From contig NZ_VJZT01000002.1 in assembly GCF_007097245.1 (NCBI RefSeq), positions 53,763 through 117,762 of the forward strand: a stretch of 64,000 bases of DNA, given 5' to 3'. The notes beneath the pieces are model-generated. The model was not told the origin of the DNA and did no database searches. It saw nothing but the letters and a program-made list of their open reading frames with translations. The translations under genes were made by a program, and so were the position numbers. The stretch's first letter is position 1. Each line of letters opens with the position of its first letter. The DNA is from Flavobacterium restrictum. GTDB lineage: Bacteria; Bacteroidota; Bacteroidia; Flavobacteriales; Flavobacteriaceae. Positions 1 to 9,038 of the stretch are shown piece after piece.

Positions 1-1385
1 CTAAATAGCCCTTTGCAACCCAACAAAATCAACAAAATACCCATACAAAAAACAACAGTTTCTAGCAAAGCTTTGGATTGTTTCTCTTTTTCTAAAGTAA
101 AAAAAGCGTGCAATCCCATAATGGCCAAAACTGGCAAACACAATTCGAGAATAACTTGTATGGAGGAAACGGCTCGAAATTTATCGTACATTGGCACGTA
201 ATCGATAAAGAAATTGGTCAATGCGCCAAAGTTTTTTCCCCAAGAAAGCACCAACGAAGCTAGTGCTCCAGCCAAAAATACATATTTGATTTTGCGTTTA
301 TCAGCAAACAAAGCCAAAATTCCTAAAAAGAAAACAATCGCTCCTATGTATGCTGGTGCAGCAACTATAGGTTGATCGCCCCAATAAGTGGGCATGGCAC
401 CCACAAAATCAGTCGCTTGTGCTTCTGGAACGCCTTGACCAATCATGAATTCATACATATGACTATCCGTTCCAACGGCTTCACTATTGGAACCCCCAAA
501 AAGTCGTGGTGCAATCAAGTTAAAACTTTCGGCTATTCCGTAACTGTATTCGGTAATATAATCGTGGGTCATGGCACTATTGGTCGTACTTTTGGAACCA
601 TCAGGATTAAAAGTGAGTTCACTTTTGCTTCTAATACTAAAACCCGCATACTCTGATGTGGCCAATAAATTAGTCGCATTTGCCCCAATTGCCAAGATTC
701 CTGCAACTGCCAAAACACCAAACGAAAGCAGTAACGACTTATATTCTTTGGCTTTTAGCCCCAAATAAATAAAATAACCAGAGACAATAAGCAATAACAA
801 CAGTAAATAATAGGTCATTTGAAAGTGGTTCGCATTGAGTTCTAATGCTACGGCAAACATGGTGAGTAAACCGCCCCACGTATATTTTTTTTGGAAAACC
901 ATAACAAAACCAGCAATAACAAGTGGCATGTAGCCTATGGCATGCGCTTTGGCATTGTGTCCCACGCCCAAAATAATAATCAAATAGGTCGAAAATCCAA
1001 AGGCAATAGCTCCAATAAATGCTTTGAGAGGATCTATTTTTAAAACCAACAACAACCCATAAAAACCAAGAAAATAAAGGAATAAATAATCCGCAGGGCG
1101 TGGCAAAAACCGCAACATATCGTCGATTTTCCCAATGTAATCGTGCGGATAATTGGCACCCAACTGATAAGTTGGCATACCACCAAAAGCAGAATTAGTC
1201 CAATAGGGCTCTACATGATCCGTCGCTCTAAAATCATTTTGCTCCTTTGCCATTCCCGTATATTGGGCAATATCCGATTGCGCTATTTGCTTGCCTTGTA
1301 GCACGGGATAAAAATAAATTACAGAAATCAGGATAAAACCCAATATGGCTAGGGCGTGCGGGTAAAACTTGTGGAGTATTTTCAA
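1..1385 (-). CDS. YfhO family membrane protein (3' end beyond window)
   Basis: Multi-spanning membrane protein of the YfhO type, a family of GT-C-like proteins thought to handle lipid-linked sugars. The frame is open from a TTG at 1385 to the window edge, giving about 461 N-terminal residues; family members in flavobacteria are usually roughly 800 residues, so the C-terminal part is missing. The N-terminus reads LKILHKFYPHALAILGF, then a first membrane helix and the conserved region with QSDIAQYTGMA and EPYWTNSAFGGMPTYQ. Near the window edge FRAVSSIQVILELC is also typical of the family. The start is uncertain: another in-frame TTG lies at 1430, just past the upstream gene's stop. Probably co-transcribed with the DUF4834 gene. 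The family call is from recognised sequence; the substrate is unknown. Confidence 0.8.
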   Translation of the reverse strand, partial: MKILHKFYPHALAILGFILISVIYFYPVLQGKQIAQSDIAQYTGMAKEQNDFRATDHVEPYWTNSAFGGMPTYQLGANYPHDYIGKIDDMLRFLPRPADYLFLYFLGFYGLLLVLKIDPLKAFIGAIAFGFSTYLIIILGVGHNAKAHAIGYMPLVIAGFVMVFQKKYTWGGLLTMFAVALELNANHFQMTYYLLLLLLIVSGYFIYLGLKAKEYKSLLLSFGVLAVAGILAIGANATNLLATSEYAGFSIRSKSELTFNPDGSKSTTNSAMTHDYITEYSYGIAESFNLIAPRLFGGSNSEAVGTDSHMYEFMIGQGVPEAQATDFVGAMPTYWGDQPIVAAPAYIGAIVFFLGILALFADKRKIKYVFLAGALASLVLSWGKNFGALTNFFIDYVPMYDKFRAVSSIQVILELCLPVLAIMGLHAFFTLEKEKQSKALLETVVFCMGILLILLGCKGLF

Positions 1386-1432
1386 GGGAATCGGGTTTGG
1401 ATTATAAAAATAATTTGCAATTGACGGCAAAT

Positions 1433-1714
1433 TTAATCTATTTCTTCGTAATCCACATAGTCTCCCACTTTTTTGGTCTCGCGAGATTTTTTGGCATTGG
1501 CGGTATCTATAATGACTTCATCATTATTTTTGGTTTTGCCCCAAGTGGTATTTTGAGCATTTTGTTGTTGCTGCTGAAAATTTTGCCCTGCTTTCTCGAC
1601 TACTTTTTTTACGAGCAAAGGCAAAAACAACTTGGCCAAAAATTTAAAAACGTAATAAAAAATATAAATAAATAAAATTGTTTCTATGATAGTATTAAAA
1701 CCTGACGTTTGCAT
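1433..1714 (-). CDS. DUF4834 family protein
   Basis: Small 93-residue protein with one N-terminal hydrophobic helix (about residues 8-35), a Gln-rich stretch (QQQQQ near residue 48) and a charged C-terminal tail ending DYVDYEEID. This matches the DUF4834 family, small single-helix membrane proteins found in Bacteroidetes; function unknown. The start ATG is supported by a TAATTTTG promoter box about 17 bp upstream. It lies immediately upstream of the YfhO-type gene on the same strand and probably shares its transcript. Confidence 0.75.
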   Translation of the reverse strand: MQTSGFNTIIETILFIYIFYYVFKFLAKLFLPLLVKKVVEKAGQNFQQQQQNAQNTTWGKTKNNDEVIIDTANAKKSRETKKVGDYVDYEEID

Positions 1715-1730
1715 AATCGAATATTTTTTT

Positions 1731-1738
1731 CAAAATTA
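1731..1738 (-). promoter_or_regulatory. Promoter -7 box (TAATTTTG), minus strand
   Basis: On the minus strand this reads TAATTTTG, matching the Bacteroidetes consensus TAnnTTTG. It sits just upstream of the DUF4834 start at 1714 and would drive that gene and the YfhO-type gene. No clear -33 TTG at the usual spacing was seen. Confidence 0.4.
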
Positions 1739-1793
1739 ATAAATCAAACGTTCAAAATTAAATTAACATTCTTAAATAAATAATAAAATATAG

Positions 1794-1801
1794 TACATTT
1801 G
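1794..1801 (+). promoter_or_regulatory. Promoter -7 box (TACATTTG)
   Basis: TACATTTG matches the Bacteroidetes TAnnTTTG box and lies 37 bp before the ATG at 1839. Together with the minus-strand box at 1731-1738 it forms a divergent promoter region. Confidence 0.45.
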
Positions 1802-1838
1802 AAATGCGTTATCACATTTGAATCCAAAAAACAATACT

Positions 1839-2804
1839 ATGTTCAAAATCAAGATTGCCACTATTTTTGCCGTTCTATTGCTTCCAATGGCGCATTATGG
1901 TCAACATACGGATCAAATAAACTCGAACAGACCTGGAGAAACCATGTCCGCATTTGCGGTAGGAAAATCAGTAATTCAAGTCGAAACCGGTATTTATGGC
2001 ATCAAGCAACACCACGAATTATTGAATTATGACGCTAACGGATTTGGATTGGATTTTACCTTACGCTGGGGATTATTCAAAGAAAAACTGGAACTAATTG
2101 CCGATTTACAATATCAAAACGAAAAATACACCACTTTGTTGAGTAGTACCAATAAATCGGCACTGAAACAAACCGTTTTGGGAGCTAAATATTTGTTGTA
2201 TGACCCTTTTAAAAACTACGAAAAAAAACCTAATATTTATAGTTGGAAAGCCAATCACGCCTTTGATTGGCACCAAATGATTCCGGCGGTTTCGGTATTT
2301 GTAGGCGCAAATTTTACGGGAGCAAATAATCCGTATGCTGCCACTATAGAATCGAGTATTTCGCCAAAGATTATGTTGATAACACAAAATCATTTTGGCG
2401 ATGGCAAATGGGTATTTGTAACCAATATCATTGCCGATTATATTTCGACAGATTATCCTAGTTACGGTTATGTCCTTACTATGACACGCGGTTTTAATGA
2501 CAAATGGTCGGGATTTATAGAAAATCAAGGTTTCAAAAGTGACTTTTATAGTGATGCCATTGTACGTGGTGGTGCTGCTTACTTGCTCAACAAGGACATG
2601 CAAATAGACGCCTCCATAAGTACTAGTGTCAAGAATACGCCTTCTATTTTATATGGGGGTTTTGGGTTTTCGTGGCGGTATGATGCCAAATACAAAGAAG
2701 TCCGAATGCCTATAGATGGAGGAAAAAAGGATAAATCATCCAAGAAAAAAGAGAAAAGCAAAAAACGCAAAGACGCAATAGAACCCATTCCAGACAAACA
2801 ATAA
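1839..2804 (+). CDS. Transporter-like outer membrane beta-barrel (MetA_deg-like)
   Basis: Predicted 321-residue outer-membrane barrel. The ATG at 1839 gives a clean signal peptide (MFKIKIATIFAVLLLP then a cleavage region near HYGQ); an in-frame TTG at 1818 would only add a polar extension. After the signal comes TDQINSNRPGETMSAFAVGK, the opening of the Bacteroidetes transporter family related to the phenol-degradation MetA barrel. Alternating aromatic and polar residues through the middle fit beta strands. The tail is very Lys-rich (about 25 residues, KKKEKSKKRK) and probably periplasmic or flexible. Its stop codon overlaps the ATG of a decayed copy of the GNAT gene start (TAATG), so the ancestral order was probably barrel then GNAT. 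Substrate unknown. Confidence 0.7.
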   Translation: MFKIKIATIFAVLLLPMAHYGQHTDQINSNRPGETMSAFAVGKSVIQVETGIYGIKQHHELLNYDANGFGLDFTLRWGLFKEKLELIADLQYQNEKYTTLLSSTNKSALKQTVLGAKYLLYDPFKNYEKKPNIYSWKANHAFDWHQMIPAVSVFVGANFTGANNPYAATIESSISPKIMLITQNHFGDGKWVFVTNIIADYISTDYPSYGYVLTMTRGFNDKWSGFIENQGFKSDFYSDAIVRGGAAYLLNKDMQIDASISTSVKNTPSILYGGFGFSWRYDAKYKEVRMPIDGGKKDKSSKKKEKSKKRKDAIEPIPDKQ

Positions 2805-2833
2805 TGATTAGTATACACGAAGCCAAAACTTAA
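2804..2833 (+). pseudogene. Remnant of the 5' end of the GNAT-like gene
   Basis: A ten-codon frame, MISIHEAKT then stop, overlapping the barrel stop codon. Its first 26 bp match the start of the intact gene at 4782 at 24 of 26 positions (ATGATTA..ATACACGAAGCCAAAAC). The match ends abruptly where the peptidase promoter region begins. Read directly from the sequence; the interpretation is that the 2.0 kb between the two copies was inserted here. Confidence 0.7.
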
Positions 2834-2895
2834 ATTATATAAGAAAAATATTTTTAAAATAACTAAAAAAAGCTTATTCAATAACAATAATTCAT

Positions 2896-2903
2896 TAAAT
2901 TTG
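2896..2903 (+). promoter_or_regulatory. Promoter -7 box (TAAATTTG)
   Basis: TAAATTTG matches TAnnTTTG and lies 47 bp upstream of the C10 peptidase ATG. The inserted cassette therefore seems to carry its own promoter as well as its own terminator at 4710-4735. Confidence 0.45.
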
Positions 2904-2950
2904 AATGATTTATGTTAAAATCTAAAACAACTAATTTTATTATTTAATTT

Positions 2951-4207
2951 ATGAAAACAAAACAAAACAAAACAAAATTTGAAATTTCAAAAGTGATTAG
3001 GTTGTGTTTCAAAAACATCTATTTGTTCTTTTTAGCAATAGTTTTTTTAGCATCTTGCAGTAAAGACACACCTGTCAACATTGAATTACAAAATAACTTA
3101 AATGAAGTTCCAAAAACAACCATCATTGAAATCGCCCAGAAAATTTTCAAAAATTCTGGTTCTATAAATAGTCGTGTTGTAAATAGCAACAAAACAATAA
3201 AGGAGATAGTCGAACATCAAACAAATAAAAATAAAACTGCTTTTTATGTTATCAACTACAACGAAGGTGGTTTTGCAGTTATCGCTGCCGATAATAGAGT
3301 TACACCTATTTTGGCTTATTCTGATTCAGGAAGTTTTTCATCTATCCCTTCTGAAATTATTTCCCCAATCAAAGACTGGATAATTGCGGAAAAAGAGCAA
3401 ATCCAGTATGTAATAGACAATAATCTTACACAAAACAAAGACAGAAAGCTGGAGTGGGAAAAAGTAACTGAAAATAATTCCTTATTACAAGTGAAAGGAA
3501 CAAGTATCTCCGCAAGAGAACCTCTACCTTCCCCTAAAGATTGTCCTGACACGAGTGTTATTAAAGGACCTTTAACAACAACTATTTGGGGACAATCCAA
3601 TGGATATAACAATTTAGTTACAGTAAATTGTAATCCAACATATCAAAATGCTGGAAAAGCAGTTACTGGATGTGTAGCTACTGCAATGGCACAAATAATG
3701 CGATATTTTCACAAACCAAATACATACAATTGGGCGAATATGCCGAATGACGGTAGTGGCAGTTTTGCATCCACAGATATACAATCATTGATGAGAGATG
3801 CAGGTTTGGCTGTAAATATGAATTATGGTTGTATTGAATCTGGGGCATATGCTAATGCTATTGCACCAGCACTTAAGAATACTTTTGGATATACGAATGC
3901 TTCTTTCACAACCAATTACGACTATAATATTATTACCAATAACATAAATGTAAACAAACCTGTAATTCTATGTGGATCCGGCAGTAATGGTGGTCACGCA
4001 TGGGTATGCGACGGATATAACAGCTCAACATATTATGAAAAAGATACTGCTGGAAATTGTACGGGAATAGCTGTAACGACACTTTATCTACATATGAATT
4101 GGGGATGGTATAGTAGTAACAACGGTTATTATGCGTTCGATAATTTCAATCCATACATCTATACCTTTAACAATAACAGAAGCATCATATATAATATCAA
4201 TCTCTAA
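2951..4207 (+). CDS. C10 family (streptopain-like) cysteine peptidase, lipoprotein
   Basis: A 418-residue secreted papain-fold peptidase of MEROPS family C10 (streptopain, interpain). The signal peptide ends in a lipobox (VFLASC, about residues 30-36), so it should be lipid-anchored. Residues about 45-160 look like the Spi-type inhibitory propeptide (FYVINYNEGGFAVIAADNR, then ILAYSDSGSF). The catalytic Cys is C241 in TGCVATAMAQIMRYF and the catalytic His is H349 in GGHAWVCDGY; the closing MNWGWYSSNNGYYAF block is typical. All expected elements are present, so it should be active after removal of the propeptide. It is followed 12 bp later by a small lipoprotein. The pair lies between a remnant and an intact copy of the GNAT start, a sign of acquisition as a cassette. 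Confidence 0.88.
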   Translation: MKTKQNKTKFEISKVIRLCFKNIYLFFLAIVFLASCSKDTPVNIELQNNLNEVPKTTIIEIAQKIFKNSGSINSRVVNSNKTIKEIVEHQTNKNKTAFYVINYNEGGFAVIAADNRVTPILAYSDSGSFSSIPSEIISPIKDWIIAEKEQIQYVIDNNLTQNKDRKLEWEKVTENNSLLQVKGTSISAREPLPSPKDCPDTSVIKGPLTTTIWGQSNGYNNLVTVNCNPTYQNAGKAVTGCVATAMAQIMRYFHKPNTYNWANMPNDGSGSFASTDIQSLMRDAGLAVNMNYGCIESGAYANAIAPALKNTFGYTNASFTTNYDYNIITNNINVNKPVILCGSGSNGGHAWVCDGYNSSTYYEKDTAGNCTGIAVTTLYLHMNWGWYSSNNGYYAFDNFNPYIYTFNNNRSIIYNINL

Positions 4208-4219
4208 CACTTCACTATT

Positions 4220-4687
4220 ATGAAAAATGTAATATTTATCTTTATGGCGCTACTTTTGAATTCATGTAGTAACAACGAAAAATCTATTAATGGTACAAAT
4301 GTTGACACTGTTATTAAAGTATCGCTCAAAAACAGTCAAGGAGTAGATATTTTAGGAAATGAAAAATATCCTGAAAACACTATTTATGCAGATTATCTCA
4401 TAAATGGTAAAATTATTAAAGATGTTAGCAATGCCTATATATCTGACAATCCTAACAATGTTCGTTTCATTAATCAATCAGGAATTCATACTGTAATGAT
4501 TTATTTAAATAGTGCAGCATCCGAAGAGTATCCAGTAACTTACATTCATTGGAATGCTACCGATACAGATACAATAAAAGCCCAATATACAAGGTCAGGC
4601 GGTTCAGTTGTATTGAGCGACAGTTGGCTTTTGAAAAATGGGGTTTGGAAGGAAATAAGCCAAGGAGAAATAACTATTGTAAAATAG
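4220..4687 (+). CDS. Small lipoprotein paired with the C10 peptidase
   Basis: A 155-residue protein with a short lipoprotein signal (MKNVIFIFMALLLNSCS; lipobox LNSC). The mature part is polar and beta-rich, with a repeated Thr/Ser pattern near residues 110-135 (DTDTIKAQYTRSGGSVVLS). No family was recognised. It starts 12 bp after the C10 peptidase gene and ends 23 bp before a strong terminator, so the two form a bicistronic unit. In other organisms C10 peptidase genes are often accompanied by separate Spi-like inhibitors; a protective inhibitor role here is inferred from position only. Confidence 0.7.
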   Translation: MKNVIFIFMALLLNSCSNNEKSINGTNVDTVIKVSLKNSQGVDILGNEKYPENTIYADYLINGKIIKDVSNAYISDNPNNVRFINQSGIHTVMIYLNSAASEEYPVTYIHWNATDTDTIKAQYTRSGGSVVLSDSWLLKNGVWKEISQGEITIVK

Positions 4688-4709
4688 ACAATCAAAAGTA
4701 TACTAACTT

Positions 4710-4735
4710 AAAGTCCATTAATTTGGACTTTTTTT
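4710..4735 (+). terminator. Rho-independent terminator after the C10 cassette
   Basis: Stem AAAGTCCA / TGGACTTT with a 6-nt loop and a run of T on the 3' side. It closes the peptidase-lipoprotein unit and separates it from the GNAT-like gene. Confidence 0.75.
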
Positions 4736-4781
4736 ATGCGCAAAAGTTAGTTATATTCGTAGCCTAGATAAAAAATCACAA

Positions 4782-5900
4782 ATGATTACCATACACGAAG
4801 CCAAAACCAAAAACGAGTTAACACAATTCATCAAATTTCCTTTTTCCTTATATAAAAATAATGCCTATTGGGTGCCTCCTATTATTGCTGATGAGTTAGA
4901 AACATTTGACAAAACCAAAAATCCCGCTTTCGAAAATGCCGAAGCGTATTTTTATACCGCTCAAAAAAACAACCAAATTGTAGGTCGAATTGCCGCCATC
5001 ATCAACTGGGATGAAGTAAATGGACAACAAAAAAAGAAAGTACGTTTTGGTTGGTTTGATGTCATTGATGATCTGGAAGTAACCCAAAAACTCCTTGAAA
5101 AAGTATACGAACTGGGCAAAAAAAACAATCTCGATTACGTTGAAGGCCCCATGGGATTTTCAAATTTAGATAAAGTTGGTGTATTAACGGAGGGTTTTAA
5201 GGAAATTGGCACCATGATTACGTGGTACAACTTTCCGTATTATGCAACTCATTTTGAGCAATTGGGATTTGTTATGGAAAAAGAATATCTCGAAAACAAA
5301 TTCCCGTTTGTAAATGTAAAACTAGAATTTTTTGACAAAGCCCAAGAACTTATCAAAAGACGCTACCAACTCAAGGCTTTGAACTTCAAGAAAACAGCCA
5401 ATGTCTTGCCCTATGTGGACAAAATGTTCGATTTATTCAATGCTTCTTACGCCAGTTTATCATCGTTTGTGGCCATTACCGACATTCAGAAAGACTATTT
5501 TAAGAAAAAATACATCAGCTTTATCAATCCGGAATACATAAAATTTGTAGAAGACGCAGCCGGAAATCTTGTTGCTTTTGCCATTGTAATGCCCAGTTTT
5601 TCCAAAGCTTTACAAAAAGCAAATGGCAAATTATTCCCTTTTGGTTTTCTGCATTTAATTAATGCTAGAAAAAACAGTAAGGATGTTACTTTTTACCTCA
5701 TAGGCGTACATCCTGACTATCAAAACAAAGGAGTTCACGCCATTATTTTCAAAGAATACCACACCACTTTTACTGAAAAAGGAATTCAAAACTGTATTCG
5801 AACTCCCGAACTAGCGGATAATCATGCCATTCATTTACTTTGGAAAAACTTTAATCCAACCATTCATTGCCGCCGAAAAACATTTAGAAAAAACCTTTAA
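4782..5900 (+). CDS. GNAT-fold acyltransferase-like protein
   Basis: A 372-residue cytoplasmic protein of the long GNAT-like family common in Bacteroidetes, usually annotated as an N-acetyltransferase or hypothetical. Visible landmarks are PFSLYKNNAYWVPP near residue 23, EGPMGFSNLDKVG near 122, and the C-terminal block with YLIGVHPDYQNKGVHAIIF, which resembles the acyl-CoA binding loop of GNAT folds, followed by NHAIHLLWKNFNP. The gene is full length despite the inserted cassette just upstream. Its promoter is unclear; TATATTCG at 4749 is one mismatch from the consensus. Substrate unknown. Confidence 0.65.
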   Translation: MITIHEAKTKNELTQFIKFPFSLYKNNAYWVPPIIADELETFDKTKNPAFENAEAYFYTAQKNNQIVGRIAAIINWDEVNGQQKKKVRFGWFDVIDDLEVTQKLLEKVYELGKKNNLDYVEGPMGFSNLDKVGVLTEGFKEIGTMITWYNFPYYATHFEQLGFVMEKEYLENKFPFVNVKLEFFDKAQELIKRRYQLKALNFKKTANVLPYVDKMFDLFNASYASLSSFVAITDIQKDYFKKKYISFINPEYIKFVEDAAGNLVAFAIVMPSFSKALQKANGKLFPFGFLHLINARKNSKDVTFYLIGVHPDYQNKGVHAIIFKEYHTTFTEKGIQNCIRTPELADNHAIHLLWKNFNPTIHCRRKTFRKNL

Positions 5901-5949
5901 AATAAATTGGTTTTCGCTATTCCATGACGTTCGTTAGCTATTATTTTTC

Positions 5950-5957
5950 TAAATTTG
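5950..5957 (+). promoter_or_regulatory. Promoter -7 box (TAAATTTG)
   Basis: TAAATTTG fits TAnnTTTG and lies 40 bp before the ATG at 5998, which supports that start over the in-frame GTG at 5959, which would overlap the promoter. Confidence 0.45.
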
Positions 5958-5997
5958 GGTGATTCAAATCAACACCTCAAATCAAAAAAATAATCCT

Positions 5998-8841
5998 ATG
6001 AAATCAAGATATTATGTAGTGCTTGGACTTTTCTTTACTTGCCTTCTGGCATCGAATGCCCAAAATAAAACCGAAAAACCAAAAGAATTTAAAGTAGCTT
6101 TTGAGGAATTCACACTAGAAAATGGACTTCACGTCATTCTTCACACCGATAAATCCGATCCTGTTGTTGCCGTTGCGCTAACCTGCCATGTGGGTTCCGC
6201 TCGAGAAAAAGCGGGACGAACTGGATTTGCACACTTATTTGAACATTTACTTTTTTTGGAATCCGAAAATTTAGGCAAAGGAGGACTTGATAAAATGAGT
6301 GCCAAAATTGGTGGTTCAGGTGCCAATGGATCCACGAGTAGAGACCGTACGAACTACTTTCAAACTGTTCCAAAAGATGCACTTGAAAAAATGATTTGGG
6401 CCGAAGCCGATAAATTAGGCTACTTTATAAATACCGTGACCGAGCCAGTTCTTGCCAAAGAAAAACAAGTGGTTAAAAACGAAAAAAGACAAAGTTATGA
6501 CAACCGTCCTTATGGGCATAATATGGAGATAATTGATGCTAATTTATACCCGCCAACGCATCCTTACAATTGGACAGTAATTGGCTCGCTCGATGATTTA
6601 CAAAATGCCACACTGCAAGATGTAAAGGATTTTTACAATCGCTGGTATGTTCCTAATAATGTAACGCTCACTATTGCAGGCGATTTTGATACCAAACAAA
6701 CCAAAGAATGGGTCAAGAAATATTTTAGCGAAATCAAACGAGGCGAAGCGATTCCAGTAATGCAAAAGCAAGCAGTGACTTTGACCGCCACCAAAAAACT
6801 GTATTACGAGGACAACTTTGCGCGCTTGCCATTGCTAACATTAGTCTGGCCAACAGTGTACCAATACCATCCAGATAGTTATGCGCTCGAAGTTTTGGCG
6901 ACCTATTTGACCAAAGGCAAAAAAGCACCTTTGTACAAAACGTTGGTAGAGGATAAAAAACTGACCGATGCCGTAACCCTAGAACAATACAACTCGGAAA
7001 TAGCAGGACAATACATCTTGAGCGTGACTGCATTTGACAAAACCAACTTGAATACGGTACAAAACGGTATCGATGAAGCCCTGAAAAACTTTGAAAAAGA
7101 AGGCATTTCCACCGAAGACCTCAACCGAATAAAAGCCAAACAAGAAACTGATTTTTATACCAATTTATCTAGCGTTTTAGGAAAAGGATTTCAGCTTGCA
7201 CAATATGAAATTTTTGCGGGAACACCTGATTTTATTAACCAAGATGTCAAAAACATTCTTGCCGTAACGCCACAAGATGTGATGCGTGTCTATCAAAAAT
7301 ACATTCAAGGAAAACCATTTGTAGCCACTAGTTTTGTTCCAAAAGGGCAAACGAATTTAGTCCTAAACGAATCTGTTTTGGCTCCCATTGTAGAGGAAAA
7401 GATAATCGAAGGCAAGGAAGAAACTTTTGATGCCAGTATTGCGGCAACCTACACTAAAACGCCTTCCAGTTTTGACCGAACCAAAGAACCCAACTACGGC
7501 GAAAGCCCTGATTTACAATTACCAACCGTTTGGAAATCAACACTTACATCAGGATTGTCTGTTCTAGGAATCGAAAATCACGAAGTGCCGCTGGTACAAT
7601 TCCAGTTGGAACTCAAAGGCGGCATGCTTTTGGAACAAAAAAACAAAATTGGTGTTGCCAATCTTTTGGCTTCGTTACTTACAAAGGGTACTCGCAATAA
7701 AACGCCACAACAACTCGAAAACGCCATCGAAAATCTTGGTGCCACTATAGAAGCCAATGCTACCGATGAATCGATTGTTGTAAGCGGCACTACCTTGTCC
7801 AAAAATTACACCGTAACCTTGCAACTCGTTCAGGAAATCCTCTTGGAACCGCGTTGGGATACCACGGAATTTGATTTGATTAAACAAAGTACTTTGAGCC
7901 AAATCACACAACAAAAAGCCTCTCCAAATAGCATTGCAAGAAATGAATTTAAAAAATTAATTTTTGGCAGCGATTGCATCCTTGCCAACAACCGCATGGG
8001 TACCGAAAGTTCCCTAAAAGTAATTACGCTTGACGATTTAAAAAACTTTTACACCCAAAATCTATCGCCTACTGTAGCTACTTTTCAAGTTGTGGGAGCC
8101 GTTTCAAAAGCAACGGTAACCCAATCGCTAACGGCATTAAACAAAAAATGGAAACCTACAAAAGTTACTTTTCCAGAACTAAAGATTGCCGATGCGCCCA
8201 CTACAGCAACACTTTATTTTTATGATGTTCCTGGAGCAAAACAATCGGTTATTCAAATTGGGTATCCAGCATTGGCAGCCACTGACGTGGATTTTTACCC
8301 CGCAACAATTATGAATTACCGTTTGGGTGGCGGTGGATTTGCCTCGCAGTTGACACAAGAATTGCGCGAAAGCAAAGGATATACGTATGGAATTCGTTCG
8401 GGTTTTGATGGGTCAACTACAAAAGGTGCTTTCTTAATTTCAAGTGGCGTTCGTTCGAATGTAACCTATGAATCCGTTCGTTTAATTAAAGAAATTTTAG
8501 AAAACTACGGCAAAAATTTTGATGCCAATGACCTAGAAATAACCAAAAGTTTTTTGATAAAAAGCAATGCTAGAGCATTCGAAACATTAGACGCAAAACT
8601 GGGAATGCTCCACGAAATTAGCAACTATAACTATGCTGACGACTATATAAAAAGCCAAGAGAATACCGTAAAAAACAGTACAGTTGCGGCTATAAAAGCA
8701 CTTTCGAATACCTACTTGAATCCAAACAAAATGATTTACCTCGTGGTTGGCGATGCCCAAACACAACTCCAGAAATTAGAAGAAATAGGTTTTGGAAAAC
8801 CAATACTTTTGAACACTTTGGAAGAGGATTCCAAAAAATAA
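5998..8841 (+). CDS. M16 (insulinase-type) zinc peptidase, two-domain-pair form
   Basis: A 947-residue secreted peptidase. The ATG at 5998 gives a signal peptide (MKSRYYVVLGLFFTCLLASNAQ). The N-terminal half carries the inverted zinc motif HLFEH (H79, E82, H83) and the downstream Glu region with KEKQVVKNEKRQSYDNRPYG, so it is the catalytic half. The C-terminal half (from about residue 510) is a second M16 pair without HxxEH that keeps the Arg/Tyr block ELRESKGYTYGIRSGF, usual for the substrate-chamber partner. This is the fused single-chain architecture. Location is inferred to be periplasmic. It is followed by a separate two-subunit M16 pair, so the locus encodes two M16 enzymes. Confidence 0.9.
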   Translation: MKSRYYVVLGLFFTCLLASNAQNKTEKPKEFKVAFEEFTLENGLHVILHTDKSDPVVAVALTCHVGSAREKAGRTGFAHLFEHLLFLESENLGKGGLDKMSAKIGGSGANGSTSRDRTNYFQTVPKDALEKMIWAEADKLGYFINTVTEPVLAKEKQVVKNEKRQSYDNRPYGHNMEIIDANLYPPTHPYNWTVIGSLDDLQNATLQDVKDFYNRWYVPNNVTLTIAGDFDTKQTKEWVKKYFSEIKRGEAIPVMQKQAVTLTATKKLYYEDNFARLPLLTLVWPTVYQYHPDSYALEVLATYLTKGKKAPLYKTLVEDKKLTDAVTLEQYNSEIAGQYILSVTAFDKTNLNTVQNGIDEALKNFEKEGISTEDLNRIKAKQETDFYTNLSSVLGKGFQLAQYEIFAGTPDFINQDVKNILAVTPQDVMRVYQKYIQGKPFVATSFVPKGQTNLVLNESVLAPIVEEKIIEGKEETFDASIAATYTKTPSSFDRTKEPNYGESPDLQLPTVWKSTLTSGLSVLGIENHEVPLVQFQLELKGGMLLEQKNKIGVANLLASLLTKGTRNKTPQQLENAIENLGATIEANATDESIVVSGTTLSKNYTVTLQLVQEILLEPRWDTTEFDLIKQSTLSQITQQKASPNSIARNEFKKLIFGSDCILANNRMGTESSLKVITLDDLKNFYTQNLSPTVATFQVVGAVSKATVTQSLTALNKKWKPTKVTFPELKIADAPTTATLYFYDVPGAKQSVIQIGYPALAATDVDFYPATIMNYRLGGGGFASQLTQELRESKGYTYGIRSGFDGSTTKGAFLISSGVRSNVTYESVRLIKEILENYGKNFDANDLEITKSFLIKSNARAFETLDAKLGMLHEISNYNYADDYIKSQENTVKNSTVAAIKALSNTYLNPNKMIYLVVGDAQTQLQKLEEIGFGKPILLNTLEEDSKK

Positions 8842-9038
8842 TTGCTTTTAGGAAGGGATAATAATTGTCAGTAATACTAAAAATCGTAAACAAAAAAATA
8901 GGAGTTATAAAACCGCTGTAGTACTATAACCAGATTTTTTGTAAGTCAAAAAAACCAACAAACATTATTTTTGCAACTAATTCAGTTTTATTTGTTAAAA
9001 AAAAGTATTTTTATATCTCATAAACAACCACTTTTACT

